The notes beneath the pieces are model-generated. The model ran no database searches. It saw only the letters and a program-made list of their open reading frames with translations, and was not told the origin of the DNA. Positions 34,437 through 43,697 of a stretch of 64,000 nt of DNA are shown here, in pieces. Both the position numbers and the translations under genes were made by a program. The DNA is from Shimia sp. CNT1-13L.2 (GTDB lineage Bacteria; Pseudomonadota; Alphaproteobacteria; Rhodobacterales; Rhodobacteraceae). The stretch covers positions 1-64,000 of the forward strand of contig NZ_JANDJO010000006.1 in assembly GCF_024331145.1 (NCBI RefSeq). Direction: 5' to 3'. Position 1 is the first letter of the stretch. Every line of letters begins with the position of its first letter.

Positions 34437-35597
34437 TCAGTTCAAGCGAATGGTCTTTACCGAATTGCCCTTAGCCGCGAGGGCAATTTTCCCTTCGCAC
34501 AGGCGAAGTGCTTCCTCACCAAAGACTTCGTGACGCCAACCGCTGAGTGCCGGCACATCTCTCTCGCCAGCGGCAATAAGATCCAGATCCGACGCTGTTG
34601 CAATCAACTTGGACGCCACACCGGAACTCTCGGTTTTCGCCTTAAGCAAAACGCGAAGAAGATCAGCCAAGGCCTGATTAACCTGAAGCTTTTCACGCGA
34701 GGTATCTACACGAGGCATGTCTTCCGGCTTGCATTCGGTGCCAACCTTGATCGCCGCCAGAATACCGTCTGCGATTTCGCCCTTTCGGGCTTCACGCAGC
34801 AGAAGGCGCGAGCGCCCCAGGTCTTGCATGCTGCGAGGCTTCGTCGACGCAAGCTCGATGAGCGCATCATCCTTGAACACGCGATTGCGGGGAATATTCC
34901 GGCTTTGCGCATAGCCTTCACGGAACCGCGCAAGCTCTCTGACGACCGCAAGAAACTTTGGTGTCGTCGTACGTGTCTTTACCCGCTTCCACGCTTCCGA
35001 CGGACGGATTGTGTAGGTTTCGGGATTGGTAAGGATCTGGATTTCCTCGGCCACCCAATGCGTACGGCCATTTTCAGCAATCTTGGCAGCAAGGAACTCA
35101 TAGATCTTGCGCAAGTGTGTCACGTCGGCAATCGCGTACTTCTGCTGTGCTTCGGTCAGGGGACGGCGCGACCAATCCGTAAATCTGCTCGATTTATCAA
35201 GACCCTGCTTGGCGATCTTGCGAACTAGGGTTTCATAGCCAACCTGTTCACCAAAACCACAGACCATCGCAGCGACCTGCGTGTCAAACAGCGGCTCAGG
35301 GAAAACCTTGGCCTCAACAAAGAAGATTTCCAGGTCCTGCCGCGCGGCGTGGAACACCTTGACGACAGATGTATCCCGAAACAGTTCGTAAAGCGGCTCG
35401 AGCGACAGATCGCCCACCAGAGGATCAACCAGAACGGCATCATCGCCGTCGTGATCGGGCACCGCAAGCTGGATCAGACACAACTTCGAATAGTATGTCC
35501 GCTCTCGCAGGAACTCGGTGTCGATCGTTACATAAGGCTTGGTCCGCGCCAGTTCACAAAACTGGGCCAGTTCCTCGGTCGTGGTCAGAGTTTTCAT
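34437..35597 (-). CDS. rnd: Ribonuclease D
   Basis: This 386-residue exonuclease has the DEDD motifs: VTIDTEFLRERTYYSKL near 23 (Exo I), KVFHAARQDLEIFF near 82 (Exo II) and YAIADVTHLRKIYEFL near 168 (Exo III). A C-terminal HRDC-like region (VRELARFREGYAQSRNIPRNRVFKD split around 215-245) follows. It trims tRNA 3' ends. The start MKTLTTTEELAQFC at 35597 is the family start; an upstream in-frame ATG would add an unrelated leader. Confidence 0.92.
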   Translation of the reverse strand: MKTLTTTEELAQFCELARTKPYVTIDTEFLRERTYYSKLCLIQLAVPDHDGDDAVLVDPLVGDLSLEPLYELFRDTSVVKVFHAARQDLEIFFVEAKVFPEPLFDTQVAAMVCGFGEQVGYETLVRKIAKQGLDKSSRFTDWSRRPLTEAQQKYAIADVTHLRKIYEFLAAKIAENGRTHWVAEEIQILTNPETYTIRPSEAWKRVKTRTTTPKFLAVVRELARFREGYAQSRNIPRNRVFKDDALIELASTKPRSMQDLGRSRLLLREARKGEIADGILAAIKVGTECKPEDMPRVDTSREKLQVNQALADLLRVLLKAKTESSGVASKLIATASDLDLIAAGERDVPALSGWRHEVFGEEALRLCEGKIALAAKGNSVKTIRLN

Positions 35598-35690
35598 ACT
35601 CGGGGCGTCTTCATTTGTTGTTCTGTATTCCCTGAAGCAAGCCTTACGGGGAAAACAGGTGAATTGCAAATGCGCCCCCGGAAGGTCGCA

Positions 35691-36284
35691 TCAAAGCTCG
35701 AGAAAGCTCGTGTCGCCTGCCGCAAATCTACGCAGCACCGCAGGATAAAGCTTGTGCTCCTTCGTCAAAACCCGCGCGGCCAAGGCGTCGGGGGTATCCC
35801 CGTCGAGAACCGGCACACGGGCCTGACCAAGCATCGGTCCATCGTCAAGCGCGGGCGTCACCAGGTGCACCGTGCAACCATGCTCGGCGTCCCCAGCCTC
35901 AAGCGCTCGGGCATGCGTGTGAAGCCCCTTGTACTTGGGCAGCAAAGAAGGATGGATATTGAGCATCCGACCTTCCCAGGGCGCCACAAAGCTCTCGGTC
36001 AGGACACGCATGAAACCGGCAAGGCAGAGGATATCGGGCTGAACCCCGTCCAACTCTGCTTGCAGCGCCTTCTGAAAGGCTTCCCGGTCTCCCTTGAAGG
36101 GGCGGTGGTCGACAACCGCGGTTGCAACACCCATGTCCGCCGCTTTTTTCAGACCGCCTGCCTCTGCATCATTGGCAAGCACAAGAACGGGCTCTGCCGG
36201 GTGGTCGCCGCTTTGCATATCTTCGACGAGGCGGACCATGTTGGAACCGCCCCCGGAGATGAAGATCGCTACGCGTTTCTTCAC
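35691..36284 (-). CDS. purN: Phosphoribosylglycinamide formyltransferase
   Basis: This 197-residue GAR transformylase starts with GTG ([22 protein letters not shown]). It has the folate-site motif [13 protein letters not shown] near 88 and the catalytic [22 protein letters not shown] near 104, with the Asn, His and later Asp (VTPALDDGP) expected. The start codon overlaps the purM stop (GTGA). It performs the third step of purine synthesis. Confidence 0.95.
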   Translation of the reverse strand: MKKRVAIFISGGGSNMVRLVEDMQSGDHPAEPVLVLANDAEAGGLKKAADMGVATAVVDHRPFKGDREAFQKALQAELDGVQPDILCLAGFMRVLTESFVAPWEGRMLNIHPSLLPKYKGLHTHARALEAGDAEHGCTVHLVTPALDDGPMLGQARVPVLDGDTPDALAARVLTKEHKLYPAVLRRFAAGDTSFLEL

Positions 36285-37327
36285 AGGAGCTTGCCCGAGA
36301 AGCGCATGCCCGCGCCTTCGGTGACGGTCCCGAGACGGAACACACTTTCGCCCTGCTCTTCGAGGCCAGCCGCAAGCGCATCTGCCTGCTCGGCGTCCGC
36401 GACAAGGATCATGCCGATGCCACAGTTGAAGGTCTTGAGCATTTCTGCTTCTTCCATGCCACCGGTCTTCGCCAGCCATTGGAAAACCGCCGGCAGATCC
36501 CAAGCGCCAAGATCGATGTCTGCCCCCAGATCATCAGGCAGCACGCGCGGCAGGTTCTCGGTCAGACCACCGCCGGTGATGTGGGCCAGAGCATGCACGC
36601 CCCCTGCCCGCACGGCATTTAGAGACTGCTTCACATAGAGACGCGTCGGTGCCAGCAGCGCTTCGCCCAGGGTACCTTCGCCCCAAGGACAGTCGGCATC
36701 CCAGCCCAGTCCGGAGATTTCAACCAGCCTACGCACCAAGCTATAGCCGTTCGAGTGAACACCATTCGACCCCAGGCCCAGCAGGACATCGCCCGCCTTG
36801 ACGCCAGCCGGCAGATCCGCGCCACGCTCCATCGCGCCAACGGCAAACCCCGCGAGGTCAAAGTCGCCCGCTTCATACATGCCGGGCATTTCCGCAGTTT
36901 CACCACCGATCAGCGCACAGCCCGACTGATAACAGCCTTCGGCAATGCCTTCGATAATACGCGCGGCCTTTTCGGTCTCCAGCTTGCCAGTGGCAAAGTA
37001 GTCGAGGAAGAACAGCGGCTCGGCGCCCTGACAGACCAGATCGTTCACACACATGGCGACCAGATCGATACCCACGCCATCGACGTTGCCCGTATCGATG
37101 GCAATGCGCAGCTTGGTACCAACGCCGTCTGTCGCACCAACGAGGATCGGATCGACATAGCCCGCATCTTTCAGGTCAAACAATGCCCCGAACCCGCCAA
37201 GGCCCGCCATGACACCCGAGCGCATGGTGCGCTTCGCTGCCGGTTTGATCCGATCCACAAGGGCGTTGCCCGCGTCAATATCCACGCCCGCGTCTGCATA
37301 GGTGATACCGTTCTTGCCGTCGCTCAT
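36281..37327 (-). CDS. purM: Phosphoribosylformylglycinamidine cyclo-ligase
   Basis: This 348-residue protein has [20 protein letters not shown] near 8, [14 protein letters not shown] near 63, the catalytic [21 protein letters not shown] near 91, [11 protein letters not shown] near 141 and [14 protein letters not shown] near 248. It is the AIR synthetase of purine biosynthesis and forms an overlapping pair with purN. Confidence 0.97.
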   Translation of the reverse strand: MSDGKNGITYADAGVDIDAGNALVDRIKPAAKRTMRSGVMAGLGGFGALFDLKDAGYVDPILVGATDGVGTKLRIAIDTGNVDGVGIDLVAMCVNDLVCQGAEPLFFLDYFATGKLETEKAARIIEGIAEGCYQSGCALIGGETAEMPGMYEAGDFDLAGFAVGAMERGADLPAGVKAGDVLLGLGSNGVHSNGYSLVRRLVEISGLGWDADCPWGEGTLGEALLAPTRLYVKQSLNAVRAGGVHALAHITGGGLTENLPRVLPDDLGADIDLGAWDLPAVFQWLAKTGGMEEAEMLKTFNCGIGMILVADAEQADALAAGLEEQGESVFRLGTVTEGAGMRFSGKLL

Positions 37328-37435
37328 CGTCCACTCCGTATTTCGCTTGCGCAGGCACTAGACCATAGCTGCACCAGAGGCAACGGTAAGCCTTGACGCG
37401 GGCGCGGCTTCTGGTAGCAAAAGGGCCTCAAGGTA

Positions 37436-37512
37436 GGGCCTGTAGCTCAATTGGTTAGAGCAGAGCGCTCATAACGCTTTGGTTGCGGGTTCAAGTCCTG
37501 CCGGGCCTACCA
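37436..37512 (+). tRNA. tRNA with CAU anticodon, probably tRNA-Ile2 (lysidine type)
   Basis: A 77-nt cloverleaf with encoded CCA, TAGCTCAATTGGTTAGAGC D-arm and GGTTCAAGTCC T-arm. The anticodon is CAT. The anticodon arm lacks the GGG/CCC pairs of initiator tRNA-Met. The variable region TTGGTTG resembles bacterial tRNA-Ile2, in which C34 becomes lysidine, more than elongator tRNA-Met. The 1-72 pair is G-U. Elongator Met is the alternative. Confidence 0.9.
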
Positions 37513-37529
37513 AATTTCCCGAATCGAAA

Positions 37530-38840
37530 TCACCGCGCAATGACGATGTCGGCGCAAAGCCCGCCCATGTCCTCGCTTTCACCAAGGCGCAGAACACCGC
37601 CATGGGCACGCGCGACATCTGCCGCGATGGACAGCCCAAGACCGACACCCGTTCCCTTGTTCTGGTTCCGCGCGGGATCAAGGCGGGCAAAGGGCTTGAT
37701 CGCCTCGCTGCGGGCTTCCGCCGGGATGCCCGGGCCGTCATCTTCCACACGAATACGAAGTGACTTATCTGAAAGACGCACCGAAACACGCACGGCATTC
37801 CCATAGCGTACGCCGTTGCCAATCAGATTTTCCAGCGCCCGCTTGATACCGACCACACGAAGCGGAATCGTGCCCGCACCTTCGACCGATCCCACGGTCA
37901 CATTCGTGCCGCCTCGCGCGGCATCTTCTACGGCACTTTTGACGAACTGGATCGGATCCGTAAGTTCCGGCTCCCCTTCGTGCGCGCCGCGGGCAAAGCT
38001 CAGGAACTCGTCAAGCAAACGCTGCATGTCTTCTACATCCCGCTCAAGGGGTTCGGCTTCGTCGTGATCCAAAAGGCTAAGGCCTAGTTTCAGGCGCGTC
38101 AGGGGGGTGCGCAGGTCGTGGCTCACTCCGGAAAGCATCAGGGTGCGCTGTTCAATCTGCCTTTCAATCCGCGCACGCATATCAAGAAAGGCATTGCCCG
38201 CAGACCTGACCTCAATCGCGCCGCCAGGAGTATAGGCAACATGCCGCCCGCGTCCGAAGGCCTCGGCCGCAGCGGCGAGACGGGTGATCGGGCGCAACTG
38301 ATTGCGCAGGTAGACATAAGCAATCAAGGTCATCAATCCGCCAAAAAACACCATATTCACCAAAAGCTGGTGAGGATTGGTCGCAGAAACGCGCAGGCGG
38401 TCAAACTCGAACGTCGCCAAACCTTGAGCGGTCGCGGCATAAACGAGAATTTTCCTGTTGTCCGGAAGCTCGACCCCACGTACCGACGGCACCAGTTTTT
38501 CCAAGGTTCTTATGACAACGAGGCCCGAGAAATCGTACCAACGCCGAAAGTCCTCCTGGGGCGGCCGCTCCCCAAGCACCACCGTGTACTCTAGAGAATC
38601 GGCAAGACGCACAAACCCCGCCATGTCGCCCCCCTTGTCGGACTGCGCAAGGGTATCGATGAGCAGAACCAGTTCACGCGAAACAGTACGCGTCATCTGT
38701 TCCGTCACGTCCTCGAAATGTCGCTGGATGAATACGAAGGACACCACCAATTGCAGCGTCACGACCGGCAGGATGAGAATCATCGCCGCGCGACCATAAA
38801 GCCCTCTGGGTAAATAGAGTTTGAGCCACCTGAAGTTCAT
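37530..38840 (-). CDS. EnvZ-like sensor histidine kinase
   Basis: This 436-residue protein has a first transmembrane helix near 18-40, a periplasmic domain of about 120 residues, and a second helix near 160-180. HAMP follows, then the dimerisation/phosphoacceptor motif LSGVSHDLRTPLTRLKLGL near 238. The N box NLIGNGVRYG, the G1 box EDDGPGIP and the G2 box GTGVGLGLSIA complete the ATPase. It resembles EnvZ in layout. No response regulator gene is within the window on either side, so its partner is elsewhere. Confidence 0.9.
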   Translation of the reverse strand: MNFRWLKLYLPRGLYGRAAMILILPVVTLQLVVSFVFIQRHFEDVTEQMTRTVSRELVLLIDTLAQSDKGGDMAGFVRLADSLEYTVVLGERPPQEDFRRWYDFSGLVVIRTLEKLVPSVRGVELPDNRKILVYAATAQGLATFEFDRLRVSATNPHQLLVNMVFFGGLMTLIAYVYLRNQLRPITRLAAAAEAFGRGRHVAYTPGGAIEVRSAGNAFLDMRARIERQIEQRTLMLSGVSHDLRTPLTRLKLGLSLLDHDEAEPLERDVEDMQRLLDEFLSFARGAHEGEPELTDPIQFVKSAVEDAARGGTNVTVGSVEGAGTIPLRVVGIKRALENLIGNGVRYGNAVRVSVRLSDKSLRIRVEDDGPGIPAEARSEAIKPFARLDPARNQNKGTGVGLGLSIAADVARAHGGVLRLGESEDMGGLCADIVIAR

Positions 38841-38880
38841 GAGCTAAACCATGCCGTGAGCAGTACTGGAAGGAAAGACT

Positions 38881-39798
38881 ATGGACGCGGAAATCCTGAA
38901 ATTCGATCCCCCTGCGGGCGTAGCACAAGATCTGGAACTCGGTCTGCGCCGCCTTCTTGCACCAAATCCATCGCCGATGACCTTCCGTGGTACCAATACC
39001 TATCTTCTTGGCACCAAGGAGATCGCCGTCATCGATCCCGGCCCTGACCTTGATGACCATCTCGACGCCATCCTTGCGTCCATCACGGGCGATCAGCGGA
39101 TTTCACATATCCTTGTAACTCACGCACATGTGGATCACTCCCCCCTGTCGCGAAAACTCGCAAAAGCAACCGGCGCGCCGGTTCTGGCCTTTGGTGACGT
39201 TCTCGCCGGCCGTAGCCCCGTCATGGCCGATCTCGCGGCGCATGGCCTTGCAGGGGGCGGCGAAGGCGTTGATGCAGAGTTCGTTCCCGACCAGATTGTC
39301 CGCGAAGGCGAGATCATCTCGGCCGACGGCTGGGAAGTCGAGGCCATCCACACACCGGGCCACTTTGGTAATCACCTCGCATTTGCCTGGGGCGATGCCT
39401 GTTTCACAGGGGATCTTGTCATGGGATGGGCAAGCTCGCTTGTTTCGCCCCCCGACGGGGATTTGACCGACTTCATGACCTCTTGTCGCCGCCTCAACCA
39501 AAGAAAGTGGCGCGTCTTTCACGCCGGACACGGCGCACCGATCGAAGCGCCGAACGACCGGTTGGACTGGCTGATTGCCCACCGCGAGGGGCGCGAACGC
39601 GAAATTTTGGAGACCCTTGGCAAGACAGGCGCGGCCAGAGCCTATGACCTCGCCTGCCAGATTTACACGGAAACCCCGACGGCGCTGATGGGGGCCGCGA
39701 CGCGAAATGTCTTTGCGCACCTCGTCGACCTGACAGGAAGAGGCATTGTCAGACCACAGCAAACCCTTGAATCAGAAGCCATTTTCGAACTCACCTGA
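38881..39798 (+). CDS. Metallo-beta-lactamase fold hydrolase (LACTB2-like)
   Basis: This 305-residue protein has the zinc motif VTHAHVDHSPLSRKLAKATG near 79, HTPGHFGNHLAF near 158, CFTGDLVMG near 175 and an HAGHGAP motif near 216. A C-terminal winged-helix-like extension (AYDLACQIYTETP) is typical of LACTB2-type hydrolases and nucleases. Substrate unknown. It is divergent from the histidine kinase with 40 bp between. Confidence 0.88.
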   Translation: MDAEILKFDPPAGVAQDLELGLRRLLAPNPSPMTFRGTNTYLLGTKEIAVIDPGPDLDDHLDAILASITGDQRISHILVTHAHVDHSPLSRKLAKATGAPVLAFGDVLAGRSPVMADLAAHGLAGGGEGVDAEFVPDQIVREGEIISADGWEVEAIHTPGHFGNHLAFAWGDACFTGDLVMGWASSLVSPPDGDLTDFMTSCRRLNQRKWRVFHAGHGAPIEAPNDRLDWLIAHREGREREILETLGKTGAARAYDLACQIYTETPTALMGAATRNVFAHLVDLTGRGIVRPQQTLESEAIFELT

Positions 39799-39877
39799 CT
39801 TTTTGAAACGAAAACGAAAAAAATATGACGCCCCCTCTGGACGCCGCAAATATCGTTGGCTATACGGTGCCTCGTGT

Positions 39878-39952
39878 TCCGGCGTAGCTCAGCGGTAGAG
39901 CAGTTGACTGTTAATCAATTGGTCGTAGGTTCGATCCCTACCGCCGGAGCCA
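39878..39952 (+). tRNA. tRNA-Asn (GUU), copy 1
   Basis: A 75-nt cloverleaf with encoded CCA. Acceptor TCCGGCG pairs with CGCCGGA. The anticodon loop ACTGTTAAT gives GTT. Identical to copy 2. Confidence 0.96.
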
Positions 39953-39953
39953 G

Positions 39954-39969
39954 ACCTTCCTCGGAAGGT
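39954..39969 (+). other. Hairpin between the two tRNA-Asn genes
   Basis: ACCTTC-CTCG-GAAGGT lies in the 33-bp spacer of the tandem tRNAs. It may guide cleavage of the dimeric precursor. Confidence 0.5.
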
Positions 39970-39985
39970 GCTACAAGATTGATGT

Positions 39986-40060
39986 TCCGGCGTAGCTCAG
40001 CGGTAGAGCAGTTGACTGTTAATCAATTGGTCGTAGGTTCGATCCCTACCGCCGGAGCCA
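39986..40060 (+). tRNA. tRNA-Asn (GUU), copy 2
   Basis: Identical in all 75 bases to copy 1, with encoded CCA. The tandem pair is probably cotranscribed. Confidence 0.96.
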
Positions 40061-40246
40061 ATCTTCTCCCTCTCCTCGCATAATCCCAGACTGTCTCGGT
40101 CGCCCGAGGTCTCATCAGAGCTGGAACTCGAATTCCCGATTCCCGGCAAATTTGGGCCACATTGATCTGCTTTACTTAAGGGATAACAAACCCTCGCGCG
40201 CCAGTCGGCGCATACCGGCTGGCCTGCACAAAACAGGAGCAGTCCC

Positions 40247-40357
40247 ATGCCATTCACAGGCCAGGAAACACCGCCCAAGCAACCTGCGCAGCAAAAACCG
40301 CAGGCGCCCAAAGATGAGCCGCGCAAGCCGACTTTTTCGGATTGGGCCTCCATCTGA
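40247..40357 (+). CDS. Possible small proline-rich protein, 36 residues
   Basis: An ATG with AGGAG seven bases upstream opens a 36-codon frame rich in Pro, Gln and Lys, beginning MPFTGQETPPKQPAQQKPQ and ending PTFSDWASI. Third-position GC is high, as in real genes nearby. A 9-bp inverted repeat (40200-40223) lies just upstream. It ends 39 bp before the TfoX-domain gene. No known family is recognised; it may be a genuine small protein. Confidence 0.45.
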   Translation: MPFTGQETPPKQPAQQKPQAPKDEPRKPTFSDWASI

Positions 40358-40396
40358 ATCGGTGACAAGGTCAAAGGGGCCTCGTATTGTCTGCGA

Positions 40397-40738
40397 ATGT
40401 CCCGTCCCGTTTCGTCACTCCGCAATCTCGGCCCAGCCGTAGAGGCCGCCTGCGCCAGGGCTGGCATACACTCTGCCGAAGATCTCATTGCCCTAGGTGC
40501 GGACGAGACATATCGGCGTTTGCTCGCAAACGGCACCAAACCCCACTTCATCGGGTACTACGTTCTTGTAATGGCACTTCAAGGACGACCTTGGAATGAC
40601 TGTCAGGGCAAAGAAAAAGACGATTTGCGCATTCGGTTTGACGCCCTCAAAACCGAACATGCAGCAAAAAAGAAAAAGGATCGCCCCGAACTCGAAGCGA
40701 TCCTTGATGAGATCGGGGTAATCCCCCGGAAACTCTAA
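40397..40738 (+). CDS. TfoX/Sxy C-terminal domain protein
   Basis: This 113-residue protein has the helix-hairpin-helix-like TfoX C-terminal domain: SSLRNLGPAVEAACARAGIHSAEDLIALGADETYRRL across residues 6-43, followed by GRPWNDCQGKEKDDLR. It contains no TfoX N-terminal domain. In other bacteria the full protein regulates competence; standalone versions are uncharacterised. Confidence 0.85.
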   Translation: MSRPVSSLRNLGPAVEAACARAGIHSAEDLIALGADETYRRLLANGTKPHFIGYYVLVMALQGRPWNDCQGKEKDDLRIRFDALKTEHAAKKKKDRPELEAILDEIGVIPRKL

Positions 40739-40748
40739 TTTATTTGGC

Positions 40749-41171
40749 TTAGCCTACCAGCTCGAGGCCCGAGAAGAAGTAAGCGATCTCGACAGCTGCG
40801 GTTTCCGGAGCGTCGGAACCGTGAACCGAGTTTTCACCTACCGATTCAGCGAACTCTGCGCGGATGGTGCCTTCAGCCGCGTCGGCCGGGTTGGTTGCGC
40901 CCATGACTTCGCGGTTCTTCGCGATGGCACCTTCGCCTTCCAGGACCTGTGCAACGATCGGAGCCGAAGCCATGAACTCGCACAGTTCGTCGTAGAAGGG
41001 GCGCTCTTTGTGAACGGCGTAGAACTCGCCCGCTTGCGCTTTGGTCAGGTGAATGCGTTTCTGAGCAACGATGCGCAGGCCCGCTTCTTCGAACTTGGCG
41101 TTGATTTTACCGGTCAGGTTGCGGCGGGTTGCATCGGGTTTGATGATCGAGAAGGTGCGTTCCAGAGCCAT
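40749..41171 (-). CDS. ndk: Nucleoside diphosphate kinase
   Basis: This 140-residue protein starts [22 protein letters not shown] and contains the active-site motif [12 protein letters not shown] near 113 with the phosphorylated His. It equilibrates nucleoside triphosphates. GAGGG upstream of 41171 decides the start. Confidence 0.97.
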   Translation of the reverse strand: MALERTFSIIKPDATRRNLTGKINAKFEEAGLRIVAQKRIHLTKAQAGEFYAVHKERPFYDELCEFMASAPIVAQVLEGEGAIAKNREVMGATNPADAAEGTIRAEFAESVGENSVHGSDAPETAAVEIAYFFSGLELVG

Positions 41172-41408
41172 GATTTTCCCTCGGCTTGAAAGTTGAAATT
41201 GCGCGGGCAGTAACATGCAGGCGCTGCTTTGGGAAGACCCTTGCAACCAAAGTGTTCCCCAACTTCCCAACAGCCCTCTTACGACCAGGTGCCACCCAAA
41301 GCGCGACGAAAGTCTTCCAACGCGAAAATACAGATAATTGACTTAAATCGAAATTTCTCTCTAACTAAAAATATCAAACTAATACTGAAAAACTAACTTG
41401 GTCTAATT

Positions 41409-41777
41409 TTGGAACAAATTGAAGAAACACAGGATGCACTATGCGCCGTCACACATTGCTCTCGCCTTGTCGGGGGCAAATGGAAGCTGATCATCCTGTT
41501 CAGGATTTCCGGCAAACTGAACCGTTTCGGTGCCCTGCACCGCGCAATCCCCGGCATCACCAAACAGATGCTGACGCAGCAACTGCGCGAGCTGGAGGCC
41601 GACGGCATCCTGAACCGGAAGGTTTTTGCGGAAATACCGCCACGTGTTGAGTATTCCCTCACCAAGCGTGGCCGCAGTATCATGCCACTGGTCAAGGCCA
41701 TGAAAGCCTGGGGAGAAGAGGACCTGCGCAAAGCCGGGGAGGCCAAGCGTCGAAATCAACTTGATTTGCCGCTCTGA
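41409..41777 (+). CDS. HxlR-family transcriptional regulator
   Basis: This 122-residue winged-helix protein has C-x-V..C near residue 12, then the HxlR hallmark LVGGKWKLIILFRI, FGALHRAIPGITKQMLTQQLRELEADG in two parts and YSLTKRGRSI. The first usable start is TTG at 41409 because a stop lies five codons upstream. A promoter TTGACT (41338)-18 bp-TAACTA lies in an AT-rich stretch in front. HxlR proteins often sense electrophiles or redox change through a conserved Cys. Its target is not evident; the next gene may be independent. Confidence 0.87.
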   Translation: MEQIEETQDALCAVTHCSRLVGGKWKLIILFRISGKLNRFGALHRAIPGITKQMLTQQLRELEADGILNRKVFAEIPPRVEYSLTKRGRSIMPLVKAMKAWGEEDLRKAGEAKRRNQLDLPL

Positions 41778-41830
41778 CAACGCTGATCCGTCATTGACAA
41801 GCCCCATCCCCTGATAGACTTGTCTCAGCC

Positions 41831-43681
41831 ATGTTGCGGATTGAAGATATCTCCTATTCGGTGGCTGGCAGGCCGCTCATCGTGAACGCTTCGGCGACCA
41901 TTCCGACAGGTCACAAGGTTGGCCTTGTGGGGCGCAATGGCACGGGCAAAACCACCCTCTTCCGTTTGATCCGGGGCGAGCTGGCCCTTGAAACCGGATC
42001 GCTGTCGATACCGCAACGCGCCCGTATTGGCGGCGTCGCCCAAGAGGTTCCGTCGACCGATGTGTCACTGCTGAACACGGTCTTGGCCGCCGATACCGAA
42101 CGCTCTGCCCTGATGGCCGAGGCGGACACCGCCCAAGACCCTGCCCGCATTGCGGAAATACAGACACGGCTTGCCGACATCGACGCCTGGAGTGCCGAGG
42201 CGCGGGCGTCTTCGATCCTCAAGGGGCTCGGGTTCGATTTCGGCGATCAGTCGCGCCCCTGTTCCGATTTCTCGGGCGGTTGGCGTATGCGCGTCGCATT
42301 GGCCGCGGTTCTGTTTTCACAGCCCGACCTCCTTTTGCTCGACGAACCGACCAACTATCTCGACCTTGAAGGCGCGCTTTGGCTTGAGAGCTATCTCGCC
42401 AAATATCCGCACACCGTCATCATCATCAGTCACGACCGCGGCCTGTTGAACCGTGCCGTGAGCTCGATCCTGCACCTCGAAGACAAGAAGCTCACCTTCT
42501 ATCAGGGGCCCTACGATCAGTTCGCCAAGCAACGCGCCGAGAAACTCGCGCAGGCCGAGGCGATGGCGAAGAAACAGGAAGCCAGGCGCGCGCACCTTCA
42601 GTCTTATGTCGACCGCTTCCGCTACAAGGCGGACAAGGCCAAACAGGCGCAATCCCGTCTGAAGGCCCTTGCCCGAATGGAACCGATTTCTTCTCCGCAA
42701 GAAGCCGCGCTGCGCAGTTTTGCCTTTCCAACACCGGAAGAGCTTTCTCCTCCGATCATCCGGGTTGAAAGCGGGTCCGTTGGGTACACCGAGACTCCTG
42801 TCCTCAAACGTCTGAACCTGCGGATTGATCAGGACGACCGCATCGCGCTTCTCGGCAAGAACGGGCAAGGGAAATCCACCCTGTCAAAACTTCTGTCCGA
42901 CCGCCTTGTGCTGATGGACGGACAGATGGTGCGCTCGAACAAGTTGCGCATCGGGTACTTTGCGCAGCACCAGGTGGACGAGTTGCATCTCGACGAAACG
43001 CCTCTTGATCACTTGCGCCGGGAACGTCCCGATCATCTTCCGGCGAAACTCCGCGCCATCCTCGCGGGTTTTGGCCTTGGCGCGGATCAGGCGGAAACCG
43101 TGGTGGCTCAGCTCTCCGGCGGACAAAAAGCGCGGCTATCGCTGCTGCTTGCAACACTGGATGCGCCGCACCTTCTGATCCTCGACGAACCCACCAACCA
43201 CCTCGACATCGAAAGCCGCGAAGCGCTTGTCGAGGCACTGACCGATTACTCGGGCGCGGTGATCCTTGTCAGCCACGACATGCATCTGCTTAGCATGACC
43301 GCTGATCGTCTTTGGCTTGTGTCAGACGGAACAGTAAAACCCTACGAGAGCGATCTCGAAACCTACCGCGCCGAACTGCTTGCCTCGGACAAACCTGTGC
43401 AAAAGCCCAAGGCCGACGTCCAAGCCCCCAAGAAAGCGTCGCGTGACACGATCCTTGCCCTGCGCTCAGATGTGCGCAAGTGCGAAGCGCGGGTCGAAAA
43501 ACTGACCGAGATGCGCGAGAAGCTGGATGAGAAACTCGCCGATCCGACTCTCTACGAGGTGGGCAAGACCGATGACATTGCCAAGTGGCAGAAGAAACAT
43601 GCCGAAGTTCTGGACGGTCTCGAACGCGCCGAAGCGCTTTGGATGGACGCCCTCGAAAAGCTTGAAACCGCCGAAGCTTGA
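41831..43681 (+). CDS. ABC-F family ATPase
   Basis: This 616-residue protein has two ABC cassettes without membrane domains. Cassette 1 has GRNGTGKTTLF near 34 and DFSGGWRMRVALA near 144. Cassette 2 has GKNGQGKSTLSKLL near 344 and LSGGQKARLSLLLA near 430. The interdomain linker carries the long charged ABC-F helix (KKQEARRAHLQSYVDRFRYK near 250), and a C-terminal coiled coil follows. ABC-F proteins act on the ribosome E site. It resembles the Uup/YheS group. Confidence 0.93.
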   Translation: MLRIEDISYSVAGRPLIVNASATIPTGHKVGLVGRNGTGKTTLFRLIRGELALETGSLSIPQRARIGGVAQEVPSTDVSLLNTVLAADTERSALMAEADTAQDPARIAEIQTRLADIDAWSAEARASSILKGLGFDFGDQSRPCSDFSGGWRMRVALAAVLFSQPDLLLLDEPTNYLDLEGALWLESYLAKYPHTVIIISHDRGLLNRAVSSILHLEDKKLTFYQGPYDQFAKQRAEKLAQAEAMAKKQEARRAHLQSYVDRFRYKADKAKQAQSRLKALARMEPISSPQEAALRSFAFPTPEELSPPIIRVESGSVGYTETPVLKRLNLRIDQDDRIALLGKNGQGKSTLSKLLSDRLVLMDGQMVRSNKLRIGYFAQHQVDELHLDETPLDHLRRERPDHLPAKLRAILAGFGLGADQAETVVAQLSGGQKARLSLLLATLDAPHLLILDEPTNHLDIESREALVEALTDYSGAVILVSHDMHLLSMTADRLWLVSDGTVKPYESDLETYRAELLASDKPVQKPKADVQAPKKASRDTILALRSDVRKCEARVEKLTEMREKLDEKLADPTLYEVGKTDDIAKWQKKHAEVLDGLERAEALWMDALEKLETAEA

Positions 43682-43697
43682 ACGGTAGCCTAGTCTC

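Noticed and set aside
39878-40060. Two 75-bp identical direct repeats as a possible mobile element or CRISPR
   Set aside because: Both copies are complete tRNA-Asn genes with encoded CCA.
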